Below are positions 8,251 through 15,950 of a stretch of 19,968 nucleotides of DNA, piece after piece; the first letter of the stretch is position 1; each line of letters begins with the position of its first letter. Source of the DNA: Cellvibrionales bacterium UBA5860 (GTDB lineage: Bacteria > Pseudomonadota > Gammaproteobacteria > Pseudomonadales > Porticoccaceae); NCBI GenBank assembly GCA_002431545.1, contig DJFY01000028.1, forward strand, positions 453 to 20,420, in the 5' to 3' direction. A program made the position numbers and the translations under genes. Under the pieces are notes generated by a model, which was given only the letters and a program-made list of their open reading frames with translations, had not been told where the DNA came from and made no database searches.

Positions 8251-8269
8251 TCGCCGGGCTTGCCGGCGA
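8251..8269 (-). terminator. GC-rich hairpin after the outer-membrane gene
   Basis: TCGCCGG and CCGGCGA form a perfect 7-bp stem with a 5-nt loop, starting 17 nt beyond the stop codon of the barrel gene. There is no T-run, so it may stabilise the mRNA end or give partial termination before the downstream sigma gene. Confidence 0.45.
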
Positions 8270-8286
8270 TGTTGCGTCGGCAGCCT

Positions 8287-9069
8287 TCAGAACCTGTATC
8301 GCAGACCGAGCCGGTAGTTGATACTTTCATTTTCGATGTCAAATTTAGCGGGCAGCAGAGAGGAATCGACCGTAGCCTCGTCCCCGTCGACATAATTGAT
8401 GGTCAGCATTACGTCCATGTTGTCAGTCAAGGTGTAGAACGCACCGGCTGCAAATTGATAGGCGAATGTTCGATCTTCGTCATCGATGATGCCTACGCCC
8501 GAAGGGTTATATTCAACTTCGACCTTGGTCGTCCCGATGCCTGCGCCGATAAAGGGTGTCAGAGCCGTACCCGTGTCAAAATCATAGAAGCCGTTCAGAA
8601 ACAGGGTCGACGTCTCGATCTCGCCCGCGCCCGGAGCCACCAGGTTAGCCACAGATATCCCCAGATCTCCGACGTTGCCGCTAATCAATACACCGGCATC
8701 GATGGCGCCGAGTGCGATGCCGGCGGCAGAGACATTCTCGTGGCTATCAATATCGGCGTTGCTGGCGCTGTATTCGAGTTCGACGCGAAAGTTGCCTTGT
8801 TGCCAGCCAACCGCAAGAGCATGGGTGTCCCCGCGATCCAGCTCCGTGTCCCACTCCACATCGTTACCGGCGGGAATGCTCAGCGGTGGCGTCACGCCGG
8901 TCACTGCGCCGGTGGTGAAATTCTGTGTGAAGGTGCCTTTGTTGGTCACGTCGTCCTGGTTGTTGATACCAAAGCTGCCCGAAATATAGAAGTTGCCTTC
9001 GCCCGCGTTGGCCAGCCCCGGCAGCATTGCACAACACAGTAGTAGGACAGGGATTGTTTTTATCGACAT
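8287..9069 (-). CDS. Outer-membrane beta-barrel protein (OmpA/OMP_b-brl-like)
   Basis: A 260-residue exported protein. Residues 1-22 are a signal peptide (MSIKTIPVLLLCCAMLPG, cleavage after LANA). The mature part has alternating short amphipathic strands and acidic loops, and it ends in YRLGLRYRF, with the terminal Phe typical of BAM-inserted barrels. The size suits an 8-stranded barrel. The ATG at 9069 is preferred over a longer frame from 9135 because AAGGAA lies 7 nt before it and it puts the signal peptide at the N-terminus. It precedes the ECF sigma operon on the same strand, 103 bp away. A TGATCC-N18-TAAAAG element upstream suggests that this sigma factor controls it. It could be a narrow pore or a structural envelope protein. 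Confidence 0.87.
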   Translation of the reverse strand: MSIKTIPVLLLCCAMLPGLANAGEGNFYISGSFGINNQDDVTNKGTFTQNFTTGAVTGVTPPLSIPAGNDVEWDTELDRGDTHALAVGWQQGNFRVELEYSASNADIDSHENVSAAGIALGAIDAGVLISGNVGDLGISVANLVAPGAGEIETSTLFLNGFYDFDTGTALTPFIGAGIGTTKVEVEYNPSGVGIIDDEDRTFAYQFAAGAFYTLTDNMDVMLTINYVDGDEATVDSSLLPAKFDIENESINYRLGLRYRF

Positions 9070-9160
9070 GATGGGTTCCTTGTTGGGTTGCTGGGATGTC
9101 AGCCGGTTGAGAAACCCAGCTGGCGTCCGCTTCAAGTGAGGTGTTTGCCTTGCGTGGGAG

Positions 9161-9190
9161 CTTTTACGTGCGCTTTGGCAAACTGGATCA
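9161..9190 (-). promoter_or_regulatory. Candidate ECF (RpoE/ChrR-type) promoter of the barrel gene
   Basis: On the minus strand TGATCC (9190-9185), an 18-nt spacer and TAAAAG (9166-9161) lie about 92 nt before the ATG at 9069. As I recall it, the Rhodobacter RpoE consensus has a TGATCC -35 element and a TAAG-like -10 at this spacing, so the match is good. That the sigma factor encoded 1 kb away uses it is inference. Confidence 0.55.
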
Positions 9191-9361
9191 CCTTATTCGT
9201 CGCGCATCTTTGGTGGGAAAGCAGCGACTGCATTGATCTGGAAAACCCAAGTACCGCGGTATATGATCCGCGCCGGTTTTAGTGCCGAGGTTGTTGGTCG
9301 CTACCTGGTCAGGCCTTGGGACAAATTGGAATGCTCAGAGCTGAAACCCTGGTTATTGTCG

Positions 9362-9952
9362 ATGGAATCTTTCTGGTTTGCTTACGCACTGCCGCCATTG
9401 ATCGGTGCTTTAATTGGTGCCATCACCAATGACGTGGCGATTCGCATGCTGTTCCGGCCGTATCGGGCCCGACATATTGCCCGATGGCGCGTGCCATTTA
9501 CGCCCGGTTTAATTCCCAGAGAGCGTCATCACATTGCGGAAGCCATTGCCGACACCTTTGTTGAGCATGTCTTTAGCGGTGAGGAAATCGGCAATTTGTT
9601 GATGAACGACAAGGTCAAAGCCGATATCACCTCAAAGGTCGATGAACTCATCGGCAAACTGGGTGGGTTGCTGAACATCAATGAAGGTATGCTCGGTATG
9701 GCGCGCAGTATGGCCGGCGCGTATGTTATCGAAGAGGTAGGTCGTGCACTCAAGGACGTTGGCGACGACAGTGATCTCATCAAACAACGCATCCAGGACA
9801 ATATCGACAATCTGGACGTGGCGACCCTGGAAGAACTGGTCATGGGGTTTTCACGCAAACAGTTTCGCCACATCACGTGGTTTGGCGCGCTACTCGGGTT
9901 CACCATCGGCCTCGTACAGGTGCTGATATTTCAGGTTTTTTTCAAGGGATGA
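9362..9952 (+). CDS. DUF445 family membrane protein
   Basis: A 196-residue inner-membrane protein with one segment at each end: about 4-24 (WFAYALPPLIGALIGA, then TNDVAIRMLFRP) and about 171-194 (ITWFGALLGFTIGLVQVLIF). The TNDVAIRMLFRP motif and the following basic PGLIPRER segment are typical of the DUF445 (YheB-like) family, whose biochemical role is not known to me. The middle is a soluble helical region. The frame is open upstream to a possible start at 9233, but family proteins begin just before the first membrane segment, so I chose ATG 9362. No clear ribosome site supports either start. It is divergent from the barrel gene and converges with the MocR gene. Confidence 0.8.
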   Translation: MESFWFAYALPPLIGALIGAITNDVAIRMLFRPYRARHIARWRVPFTPGLIPRERHHIAEAIADTFVEHVFSGEEIGNLLMNDKVKADITSKVDELIGKLGGLLNINEGMLGMARSMAGAYVIEEVGRALKDVGDDSDLIKQRIQDNIDNLDVATLEELVMGFSRKQFRHITWFGALLGFTIGLVQVLIFQVFFKG

Positions 9953-10057
9953 GGCTTGCACAATACAGTTTGGCTAGGTCGCTGGTGCGGTCGCCCGCCT
10001 TGATCCGCTGCGGGATTATGCGCGAAATTTTTGGTGTGTCGAATTATCCAGCTGATT
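9953..10057. other. Short convergent intergenic gap
   Basis: These 105 bp lie between the stop codons of the DUF445 gene (plus) and the MocR gene (minus). I see no strong hairpin with a T-run and no coding frame. A TGATCC at about 10001 has no gene behind it. Confidence 0.5.
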
Positions 10058-11554
10058 TCAAATCGATATTTCGTATTGCTGCGCTAGTTTGTTCGCCGCG
10101 CTGTGGAGTTCGTCTTCACTGTAAGCTGCATAGCCAAGAATAAGCTGGCGATTCCAGGTTTCGGGGTTAGCCAGGCAGTAATGGGATACCGGCGATATAG
10201 TGCATTCCGCGTTTTTCGCCGCTGCCAGCAGCCTATGCTTGTCGGTAGCGGAGCCAAGTTCGCCAATTAGATGTAATCCGCCGTCTAAGGGCGGCACTGT
10301 AAGTATGCCGCTTAGATAGCGTTGCGCGGCATCGACCAGTGCCTCCTGGCGTCGCGCGTAGGTTTGGCGCATGCGCCGTAAATGACGCGCGAAATGACCG
10401 TCGTTGATAAAGTCGCTCAGCACGGCCTGGTCCAGAGGGGGAGAATGTCGGTCTAACAGCCAACGGGCGGCACTGACAGCTTCGATCAGCGCCTCCGGAA
10501 GGACCATGTAGCCTAGCCGTAGCGCGGGAAAGAGCAATTTACTGAAACTACCCAGATAAATGACGCGCCCGGCGCCTGCCATACGGTAAAGGGTGGTGAG
10601 TGGGCGCCCGCGATAACGATATTCGCCGTTATAGTCATCCTCGAGAATCAGGCTGTCGCTGCTTTCTGCCCATGCCAGTAGTGATTTGCGCCGTCCCTGG
10701 CTCATGCTCATGCCAAGTGGGAAATGGCTGGCAGGCGTGCAATACAGGAGTTTTGCTCCCCGTTTCGGTGCCTGAGCCACCATCAAACCCTCTGAATCTA
10801 CCGGCACGCTCACTGTGCGTGCGCCCGCTAAAGTGAATACCATGGCAGCCGGTGTATAGGCGGGTTCTTCAAAAGCCACCGTATCACCTGGATTTAGCAG
10901 CACTCTGGCGAGCAGTTCGAAACATTGTTGCACGCCGGCGGTAATCACAACTTGGTCGGCTCTGACGCGCATGTCGCGCACGGCTGCGAGGTAATCGGCA
11001 ACCGTCTGGCGTAGTGGCCAATAGCCGCAAGGATGTGTGTGATGCTGCCAGAACCGGCTGCGCCGCTTAAGACGCCGGTTGAGCAACTGCTGCCAGGTAC
11101 GGTGAGGAAATGCTTTGAAGTCGGGAATATGGGCGCGGAAGGGGCCGGGTGGTTCCGGGTGTTTTCCGTTGCCGATAAATGGTAGCGCCTGGTGCAGCGT
11201 ATCGATGGCCCTGGACAGTTTCGGCGGGTCGGCAGGGCTACTGTTTGGGTCGACAGCGGATTGACCTGGCCGCTGTGGCAGGGTGTCATTAACGTAGTAC
11301 CCGGCTCCGATTGCCGCCTGAATAATACCTTCCACCGATAGCTGTTCGTAGGCCCGAACCACCGTGTTGCGACTAATGCTTAGTGTCGCCGCTAGCTCCC
11401 GCGTGGCCGGTAAGCGCTCACCGGCTTTGATATCGCCGAACCAGATAGCCTGGCGCAGACGCTCTTCAAGCTGTCGGTAAAGCGGAGCTTCAGCACTCGT
11501 GTCCAGCGTGAAGGATTCCAGTACAAAGCGTTGTGGGGGAGCAGTTTTTTTCAA
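10058..11554 (-). CDS. MocR-family (GntR wHTH plus aminotransferase-like) transcriptional regulator
   Basis: A 498-residue MocR/PdxR-type regulator. The GntR winged helix-turn-helix covers about 23-90 (APLYRQLEERLRQAI, then SRNTVVRAYEQLSVEG). A linker of about 50 residues leads to a fold-type I aminotransferase-like domain. The PLP lysine is Lys339 in GSFSK, and EDDYNGEYRY (305-314) is the conserved cofactor-site segment. Such proteins bind PLP as an effector or sensor. ATG is absent at the N-terminus. TTG 11554 is the only standard start after the upstream in-frame stop (11567-11569), and no ribosome site is visible, so the transcript may be nearly leaderless. The gene is divergent from a DJ-1/PfpI gene across a perfect palindrome, so it probably controls both itself and that unit. 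Confidence 0.92.
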   Translation of the reverse strand: MKKTAPPQRFVLESFTLDTSAEAPLYRQLEERLRQAIWFGDIKAGERLPATRELAATLSISRNTVVRAYEQLSVEGIIQAAIGAGYYVNDTLPQRPGQSAVDPNSSPADPPKLSRAIDTLHQALPFIGNGKHPEPPGPFRAHIPDFKAFPHRTWQQLLNRRLKRRSRFWQHHTHPCGYWPLRQTVADYLAAVRDMRVRADQVVITAGVQQCFELLARVLLNPGDTVAFEEPAYTPAAMVFTLAGARTVSVPVDSEGLMVAQAPKRGAKLLYCTPASHFPLGMSMSQGRRKSLLAWAESSDSLILEDDYNGEYRYRGRPLTTLYRMAGAGRVIYLGSFSKLLFPALRLGYMVLPEALIEAVSAARWLLDRHSPPLDQAVLSDFINDGHFARHLRRMRQTYARRQEALVDAAQRYLSGILTVPPLDGGLHLIGELGSATDKHRLLAAAKNAECTISPVSHYCLANPETWNRQLILGYAAYSEDELHSAANKLAQQYEISI

Positions 11555-11580
11555 AACAAATTGGACTCATAAAAAGTTTA

Positions 11581-11609
11581 AATATTGGATCTTTTGAAGA
11601 TCCAATATT
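11581..11609. promoter_or_regulatory. 29-bp palindromic operator between MocR and DJ-1 genes
   Basis: AATATTGGATCTT (11581-11593) and AAGATCCAATATT (11597-11609) are perfect 13-bp inverted arms around TTG. On the plus strand TTGAAG (11594-11599) at the centre could be a -35 with TAATTT (11617-11622) 17 bp later. On the minus strand TTGGAT within the arm is followed after 17 bp by TTTAAA. Both divergent promoters therefore overlap the palindrome, as expected for a MocR operator. Confidence 0.72.
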
Positions 11610-11696
11610 GGGTCGATAATTTAGCCCGTCCGCCGCCGGCGAGCAAGCGAACTTCCCCGATAGCAAGTTTACTAATCACAATTTTTGGAGTTGAAA

Positions 11697-12407
11697 ATGA
11701 AGCCAGGTAACATCGTTCACCCCCGCGTTTTGTGTGGCCGTCTGAAACCCATTTTGTCGGCGTGTCTGGCCGGCATGTTACTGCTTACTTTGGCGTCCAC
11801 GGTTCGGGCGGACAGCGCTAAAATTGGAATCGTGGTGTTCAACGGTGTGTTGACCAGCGATGTTACGGCGCCGATTGAGGTCTTTGGCGCGGCCAGCAAA
11901 AAGGCGTGGTTCTCCTCTTATCAGGTGGTCGTGATATCGGCAACGCAAGACAAGTCCGTGACTACTGAAGAGGGGCTAACGATGGTTGCCGATTCGACCA
12001 TCTACGACGAGCTTGAACTCGACGTGCTGCTTGTGGCCAGCGCTTACGACATGGACCCTTGGCTGAACAACCGTGATTTGATTGACTTTATTGAACGCCA
12101 GGGGAAGCAAACAAAATGGCTTGCGAGTAATTGTTCCGGTGCGTTCCTGTTGGGTAAGGCAGGTTTGCTGGATGGCAAGCGTGCGACTACGTGGGCTGGC
12201 GGCGAACGTGGTCTGGCCAAGGCCTTTCCTGCGGTTCATGTCCAGCACAACACCAATGTTGTCATCGATGAGGGAGTGATCACGTCGAATGGCGGGCCAG
12301 TCAGTTATCAGGCTGCTTTAGAATTGCTCGCACGACTGAGTTCTGAAAAAAACGCTCAGGAAATTGCAGAGGCCATCCAGTTTACTCGTTTGAAAAATGC
12401 GTTTTAA
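11697..12407 (+). CDS. Exported DJ-1/PfpI family (GATase1-like) protein
   Basis: A 236-residue DJ-1/PfpI-superfamily protein. The fold starts at AKIGIVVFNGVLTSDVTAPI, with the conserved Glu61 after it. The nucleophile elbow LASNCSGAFLLG puts Cys146 in place, and TTWAGG follows, as in GlxA/isonitrile-hydratase-type members. Unusually, residues about 1-38 form a signal peptide with a hydrophobic core (ILSACLAGMLLLTLAS) and a VRA cleavage site, so the mature protein should be periplasmic or lipid-free exported. ATG 11697 is preferred over a TTG at 11685 because GGAG (11687-11690) is the ribosome site. It is divergent from MocR, with a nitroreductase 50 bp downstream, so the two are probably one transcript. 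Its reaction is unknown; a hydratase or protease-like use of Cys146 is possible. Confidence 0.88.
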   Translation: MKPGNIVHPRVLCGRLKPILSACLAGMLLLTLASTVRADSAKIGIVVFNGVLTSDVTAPIEVFGAASKKAWFSSYQVVVISATQDKSVTTEEGLTMVADSTIYDELELDVLLVASAYDMDPWLNNRDLIDFIERQGKQTKWLASNCSGAFLLGKAGLLDGKRATTWAGGERGLAKAFPAVHVQHNTNVVIDEGVITSNGGPVSYQAALELLARLSSEKNAQEIAEAIQFTRLKNAF

Positions 12408-12457
12408 AAAACAGTCCCTGGGACAAGCAGTATAGAATCAAGTTGGGAGAATTAGTC

Positions 12458-13069
12458 ATGAATTTATTTGAAGCAATAGAACAGCGGCGTTCAGTTAAAA
12501 ATTTCGATCCCGACCATCGATTAAGCGACACAGAATTCGACACCTTGCTTTCGCAGGCGCTGTTGGCACCGACTTCTTTTAACATTCAACACTGGCGCTT
12601 CGTGCGTATTCGCGATGCCGAATTGCGTAAACAAATCCACCCCCTGGCCATGGATCAGATACAGGTTCTCGAAGCTTCAGAACTTCTGGCAATCACGGCC
12701 GATGTGCAGGCGTGGCAAAAACATCCCGAGCGATACTGGCGTAACGCCGACACCGAAACTCGAAAAATCCTGGTTGATCTGCTGTTGGATTTTTATCGGG
12801 GTCGGGAATGGATGCAGCGCGACGAGGCGATTCGTTCCGGCGCCTTTGCGGCCCAGAATCTCATGCTGGCGGCCAAGGCCATGGGCTATGACTCTTGCCC
12901 GATGATCGGCTTCGATCAGGAAGGGGTTGCGCGATTAATTAATCTGCCGGATGACCACGTTATTGTCATGTTGCTGGCTATTGGTAAGGCTATAGCACCG
13001 GCCCAGCCTCGGGGAGGCCAGATCGAGGTATCCGAGATTTTGATCACGGACCGCTTTCCAAAAACTTGA
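12458..13069 (+). CDS. Nitroreductase family oxidoreductase (FMN-dependent)
   Basis: A 203-residue NAD(P)H:FMN nitroreductase-fold enzyme. The FMN phosphate motif RRSVKNF is at 10-16, then APTSFNIQHWRFV (37-49), GAFAAQNLMLAAKAMGYDS (128-146) and MIGFD, and the terminal GKA segment (about 176-178). This order and length match MhqN/YodC-like members, which reduce quinones or nitro compounds; the substrate here is unknown. ATG 12458 with GGGAGA 7 nt before it is chosen over a TTG at 12443. It is soluble and lies 50 bp after the DJ-1/PfpI gene in the same direction, probably under MocR control. A redox or electrophile-detoxification unit is a reasonable inference. Confidence 0.92.
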   Translation: MNLFEAIEQRRSVKNFDPDHRLSDTEFDTLLSQALLAPTSFNIQHWRFVRIRDAELRKQIHPLAMDQIQVLEASELLAITADVQAWQKHPERYWRNADTETRKILVDLLLDFYRGREWMQRDEAIRSGAFAAQNLMLAAKAMGYDSCPMIGFDQEGVARLINLPDDHVIVMLLAIGKAIAPAQPRGGQIEVSEILITDRFPKT

Positions 13070-13429
13070 TCATGCGCTGTTGATCCGTTCAAGGATCGAA
13101 CTTCACCCAGCACTTTTTGGGCGCAGGCTGTCTGAATAGGTTTACGCGAATGCACCGGGTAAGCGTGACCGGCCGCAGATGGCGTGGTAGTGCTATACAT
13201 AAGGCATGCGATTAGAGAGGGTTCGCTAGGACTTGTTGTTCGAATCCACCACACTCAGGTATTCACAATAAAAATATAGAAAATAATAATTATAAATTTC
13301 TTTTATGTTGCTGTGCTATCTAGAATTCCCGCCACTTTCTAGCAGTAAGTGGCCCCTGCACGCAAATAACGGGGTGACGCCAAAATACTGCCGGATCACG
13401 CCAAGCTGGAACTAGCCAAGGAGCAGATC
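13070..13429. other. 360-bp intergenic region upstream of isocitrate lyase
   Basis: There is no gene here. An AT-rich tract (about 13261-13307) looks like an UP element or promoter region. TATCTA at about 13316 could be a -10, but no good -35 is seen. A 7-bp inverted repeat GCCACTT/AAGTGGC (13331-13337 and 13347-13353) may be a leader hairpin or regulator site. Near 13082-13097 there is a weak 5-bp hairpin GATCC/GGATC after the nitroreductase gene. GTTCGAATCC at about 13239 resembles a tRNA T-loop, but no tRNA folds around it. Confidence 0.5.
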
Positions 13430-15022
13430 ATGTCATACACCAAGGAAATTGAGACGCTGAGCTCAAAAATCGCCGACCTGCGTACCTGGGGCGCCATCGA
13501 CGCCGAATCCGCCGTGCGTATGCGTCTGCAGAACCGTTTTAACAGTGGTCTGGATATCGCCCGATACACTGCCGGTATCATGCGCCAGGATATGGCCGAT
13601 TACGATGCCGACACCAGCAAGTACACCCAGTCGCTGGGTTGCTGGCACGGTTTTATCGGCCAGCAAAAACTGATTTCCATCAAGAAGCATTTTGGCGATA
13701 CCAGCAAGCGCTACCTTTACCTGTCCGGCTGGATGGTCGCCGCGTTGCGCAGTGAGTTTGGCCCGCTACCCGATCAGTCCATGCACGAGAAGACCTCTGT
13801 TGCCGCTCTGATTGGCGAGCTGTACAACTTCCTCAAGCAAGCAGACGCCTGGGAGCTGAACCACCTGTTCCGCGATCTCGATGCCGCCCGCGAAGCTGGC
13901 GACAGCGCGAAAGAAGCCGAGATCATCAGCAAGATAGATAACTTCAAAACCCATATCGTACCGATCATTGCCGATATCGACGCCGGCTTTGGTAACGCCG
14001 AGGCGACTTATCTGCTGGCCAAGAAAATGATAGAAGCTGGCGCCTGCTGTATCCAGATCGAAAACCAGGTTTCCGACGAGAAACAGTGCGGTCACCAGGA
14101 CGGCAAGGTTACTGTGCCCCACGCCGATTTTCTCGCCAAGATCAATGCCGTGCGCTATGCCTTTCTCGAATTGGGTGTCGACGACGGCGTGATCGTAGCC
14201 CGTACCGACTCCCTGGGCGCCGGCCTCACCAAGCAGATCGCTGTCACCAACGAACCTGGCGATCTGGGCGACCAGTACAATGCCTTCCTCGACGGCGATG
14301 AAATTGGCAGTGCCGACGACATTCAAAATGGCGACGTTGTCATCAAGCAAAACGGCAAGTTGGTCAAGCCCAAGCGGCTCGCCTCCGGTCTGTTCCAGTT
14401 CAAAGCCGGCAGCGGCTTCGATCGCGTGGTGCTCGACTGCGTTACCAGCCTGCAAAACGGCGCCGATCTACTGTGGATCGAGACTGAAAAACCCCACGTT
14501 GGTCAGATCGCCGAGATGGTCAACGCCATTCGCGAGCAGGTACCCGACGCCAAACTGGTCTACAACAACAGCCCCTCGTTCAACTGGACTCTGAACTTCC
14601 GTCAGCAAGTCTTCGACGCCTGGGCAGAAGAAGGCAAGGATGTCTCCGCATACAACCGCGACGGGTTGATGAGCGCCGACTACGACGATACCGATCTTGC
14701 CAAAGAAGCGGATCAGCGTGTGCGTACCTTCCAGGCCGACGCGGCCCGCGAAGCGGGTGTGTTTCACCACCTGATCACATTGCCCACTTACCATACTGCG
14801 GCACTGTCCACGGACAACCTGGCCAAGGGCTACTTTGGTGCCGAAGGCATGCTGGCTTACGTGGCGGGTGTGCAGCGGCGAGAGATCCGTGAAGGCATCG
14901 CTACTGTGAAGCACCAGGACATGGCTGGCTCCAATATCGGTGATGATCACAAAGAGTACTTTGCCGGTGAAGCCGCACTGAAGGCTGGTGGTAAAGACAA
15001 CACCATGAATCAATTTGGTTGA
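13430..15022 (+). CDS. aceA: Isocitrate lyase
   Basis: Cleaves isocitrate to glyoxylate and succinate, the first step of the glyoxylate shunt, in the cytosol. The 530-residue length and sequence closely match the Pseudomonas-type long isocitrate lyase as I remember it. Catalytic loop KQCGH is at 218-222 with Cys220; Mg-site region DIDAGFGNAEATYLL is near 182; substrate motif SPSFNW is at 381-386; the C-terminus is DNTMNQFG. The internal segment about 275-325, absent from E. coli-type enzymes, is present. ATG 13430 has AAGGAG (13418-13423) six nt upstream. It stands alone with its own terminator. It fits a cell living on acetate or fatty acids, in keeping with the lipid-type genes elsewhere in the window. 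Confidence 0.98.
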   Translation: MSYTKEIETLSSKIADLRTWGAIDAESAVRMRLQNRFNSGLDIARYTAGIMRQDMADYDADTSKYTQSLGCWHGFIGQQKLISIKKHFGDTSKRYLYLSGWMVAALRSEFGPLPDQSMHEKTSVAALIGELYNFLKQADAWELNHLFRDLDAAREAGDSAKEAEIISKIDNFKTHIVPIIADIDAGFGNAEATYLLAKKMIEAGACCIQIENQVSDEKQCGHQDGKVTVPHADFLAKINAVRYAFLELGVDDGVIVARTDSLGAGLTKQIAVTNEPGDLGDQYNAFLDGDEIGSADDIQNGDVVIKQNGKLVKPKRLASGLFQFKAGSGFDRVVLDCVTSLQNGADLLWIETEKPHVGQIAEMVNAIREQVPDAKLVYNNSPSFNWTLNFRQQVFDAWAEEGKDVSAYNRDGLMSADYDDTDLAKEADQRVRTFQADAAREAGVFHHLITLPTYHTAALSTDNLAKGYFGAEGMLAYVAGVQRREIREGIATVKHQDMAGSNIGDDHKEYFAGEAALKAGGKDNTMNQFG

Positions 15023-15051
15023 TATCGTAAAAGCAATAAAGTCACGATGTG

Positions 15052-15084
15052 AAAACGGCGGGATAACCCGCCGTTTTTATTTTT
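15052..15084 (+). terminator. Intrinsic terminator of aceA
   Basis: CGGCGGG (15056-15062), loop ATAA and CCCGCCG (15067-15073) form a GC stem that A-T pairs extend to 11 bp. TTTTTATTTTT follows. It starts 29 bp after the aceA stop and is a strong rho-independent terminator. Confidence 0.93.
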
Positions 15085-15156
15085 AAAAATTATAAAATCG
15101 AGTGTATTAACAAAATAAAAGCCTAATAAAGGCGCTGGCCGAATATTGATTCGGGC

Positions 15157-15184
15157 CTTGAAATTATCTCGCTCGTCCCTACCT
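15157..15184 (+). promoter_or_regulatory. Sigma-32 heat-shock promoter of the ibpA-like gene
   Basis: CTTGAAA (15157-15163), a 13-nt spacer and CCCTACCT (15177-15184) match the RpoH consensus (CTTGAAA, then CCCCATNT at 11-16 nt) nearly perfectly. Transcription would start near 15191, giving a leader of about 80 nt before the ATG. Confidence 0.85.
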
Positions 15185-15190
15185 GGAAAC

Positions 15191-15270
15191 CTGTGAAAGG
15201 GGTAGACCCACCGGGCTGCCTCCGATCCTGTTGAAATTGTTGATATCGCTTCTAGTCAGGAGGATGAATG
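15191..15270 (+). promoter_or_regulatory. Possible ROSE-type RNA thermometer leader
   Basis: The leader has three segments able to pair with the ribosome site AGGAGG (15258-15263): GCCTCC (15218-15223), TCCTG (15226-15230) and TCGCT (15246-15250). The last fits the UYGCU anti-Shine-Dalgarno motif of ROSE thermometers, with a 7-nt loop. ROSE elements control ibpA-type genes in related bacteria. I could not compute the fold. Confidence 0.5.
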
Positions 15271-15759
15271 ATGAGCTCAATAGACCTTTCCCCTCTATAT
15301 CGCAGCAGCATCGGCTTTGATCGGCTGGCTTCGCTAATCGACAATGCCATGTTGGCTGATTCGGTAGCATCCGGCTATCCGCCTTACAATATCGAGATGC
15401 TCGAAGACGACCGTTACGCCATTACACTTGCGGTGGCAGGATTTGAAAAGAGTGAACTCGATATTAAAGTGGAAAAAGGTGTGCTCAGCGTGCGTGGTCA
15501 GAAGTCTACTCAGAATGACCGCAAATACCTGCACCAGGGTATTTCAGAACGGACATTTGAACGCAAATTTAACCTTGCCGACCACGTTGAAGTTGTCGAC
15601 GCCGCCCTCAATAACGGGTTGTTGACAATCAATCTGGTGCGAGAAGTACCGGAAGCCATGAAGCCCAAAACTATCGCGATAACCCAGGCTGAATCGAGCG
15701 GCAATGTGCTTGAACACGAGACCGAAGCGGGAGTGAGCGGTAAAGCCAAAGCGGCCTGA
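15271..15759 (+). CDS. ibpA: Hsp20 family small heat-shock protein (IbpA-like)
   Basis: An ATP-independent holdase chaperone that binds unfolding proteins for later refolding by DnaK/ClpB. The 162-residue protein starts MSSIDLSPLYRSSIGFDRL, aligning with E. coli IbpA from the first residue. GYPPYNIEML opens the alpha-crystallin domain (about 35-130), which includes AVAGFEKSELDIKVEKGVLS, YLHQGISERTFERKFNLADH and NNGLLTINLVREVPE. The tail carries KPKTIAI, an IxI-type motif used in oligomer assembly. Two tandem ATGs occur (15268, 15271). The second has the better 7-nt spacing to AGGAGG and matches IbpA. A sigma-32 promoter, a possible thermometer leader and its own terminator make it a single-gene heat-shock unit. 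Confidence 0.96.
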   Translation: MSSIDLSPLYRSSIGFDRLASLIDNAMLADSVASGYPPYNIEMLEDDRYAITLAVAGFEKSELDIKVEKGVLSVRGQKSTQNDRKYLHQGISERTFERKFNLADHVEVVDAALNNGLLTINLVREVPEAMKPKTIAITQAESSGNVLEHETEAGVSGKAKAA

Positions 15760-15790
15760 CATGATGTAGATCGTCAGATATGGGCCTAAC

Positions 15791-15818
15791 AGGCTGTGGT
15801 CATCACCACAGCCTTTTT
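15791..15818 (+). terminator. Intrinsic terminator of the ibpA-like gene
   Basis: AGGCTGTGGT (15791-15800), loop CATC and ACCACAGCCT (15805-15814) form a perfect 10-bp stem followed by TTTTATTTT. It begins 31 bp after the stop codon. Confidence 0.93.
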
Positions 15819-15950
15819 ATTTTCGAGTACGAAAAGCGTCTTGACGAAAACCTGGTAATTGAAAGCCTGTAGAGTATTTTTTTATTTTCCCTGATCGCCC
15901 TTGCAAAGGGTCATGTGCCAAGCCTTGTCGCCGCGTTTTTTGCAACTGGC

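Noticed and set aside
8260..9042. 260-codon plus-strand frame opposite the barrel gene
   Set aside because: The minus strand has a signal peptide, a ribosome site and a barrel C-terminus. The plus frame has low-complexity, unrecognisable content.
12411..12427. Small hairpin GTCCC-T-GGGAC between the DJ-1 and nitroreductase genes as a terminator
   Set aside because: The stem is only 5 bp with a 1-nt loop and no T-run follows it on the plus strand, so the two genes are more likely co-transcribed.
13225..13260. GTTCGAATCC, which resembles a tRNA T-loop, possibly a tRNA 3' fragment
   Set aside because: The flanking T-stem has two mismatches, and no acceptor, D or anticodon arm can be found upstream at the right distance.
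13766..15013. Long minus-strand frames opposite isocitrate lyase (13766-14455 and 14468-15013)
   Set aside because: They are antisense shadows of a highly conserved gene with strong codon bias, with no ribosome site or family match.
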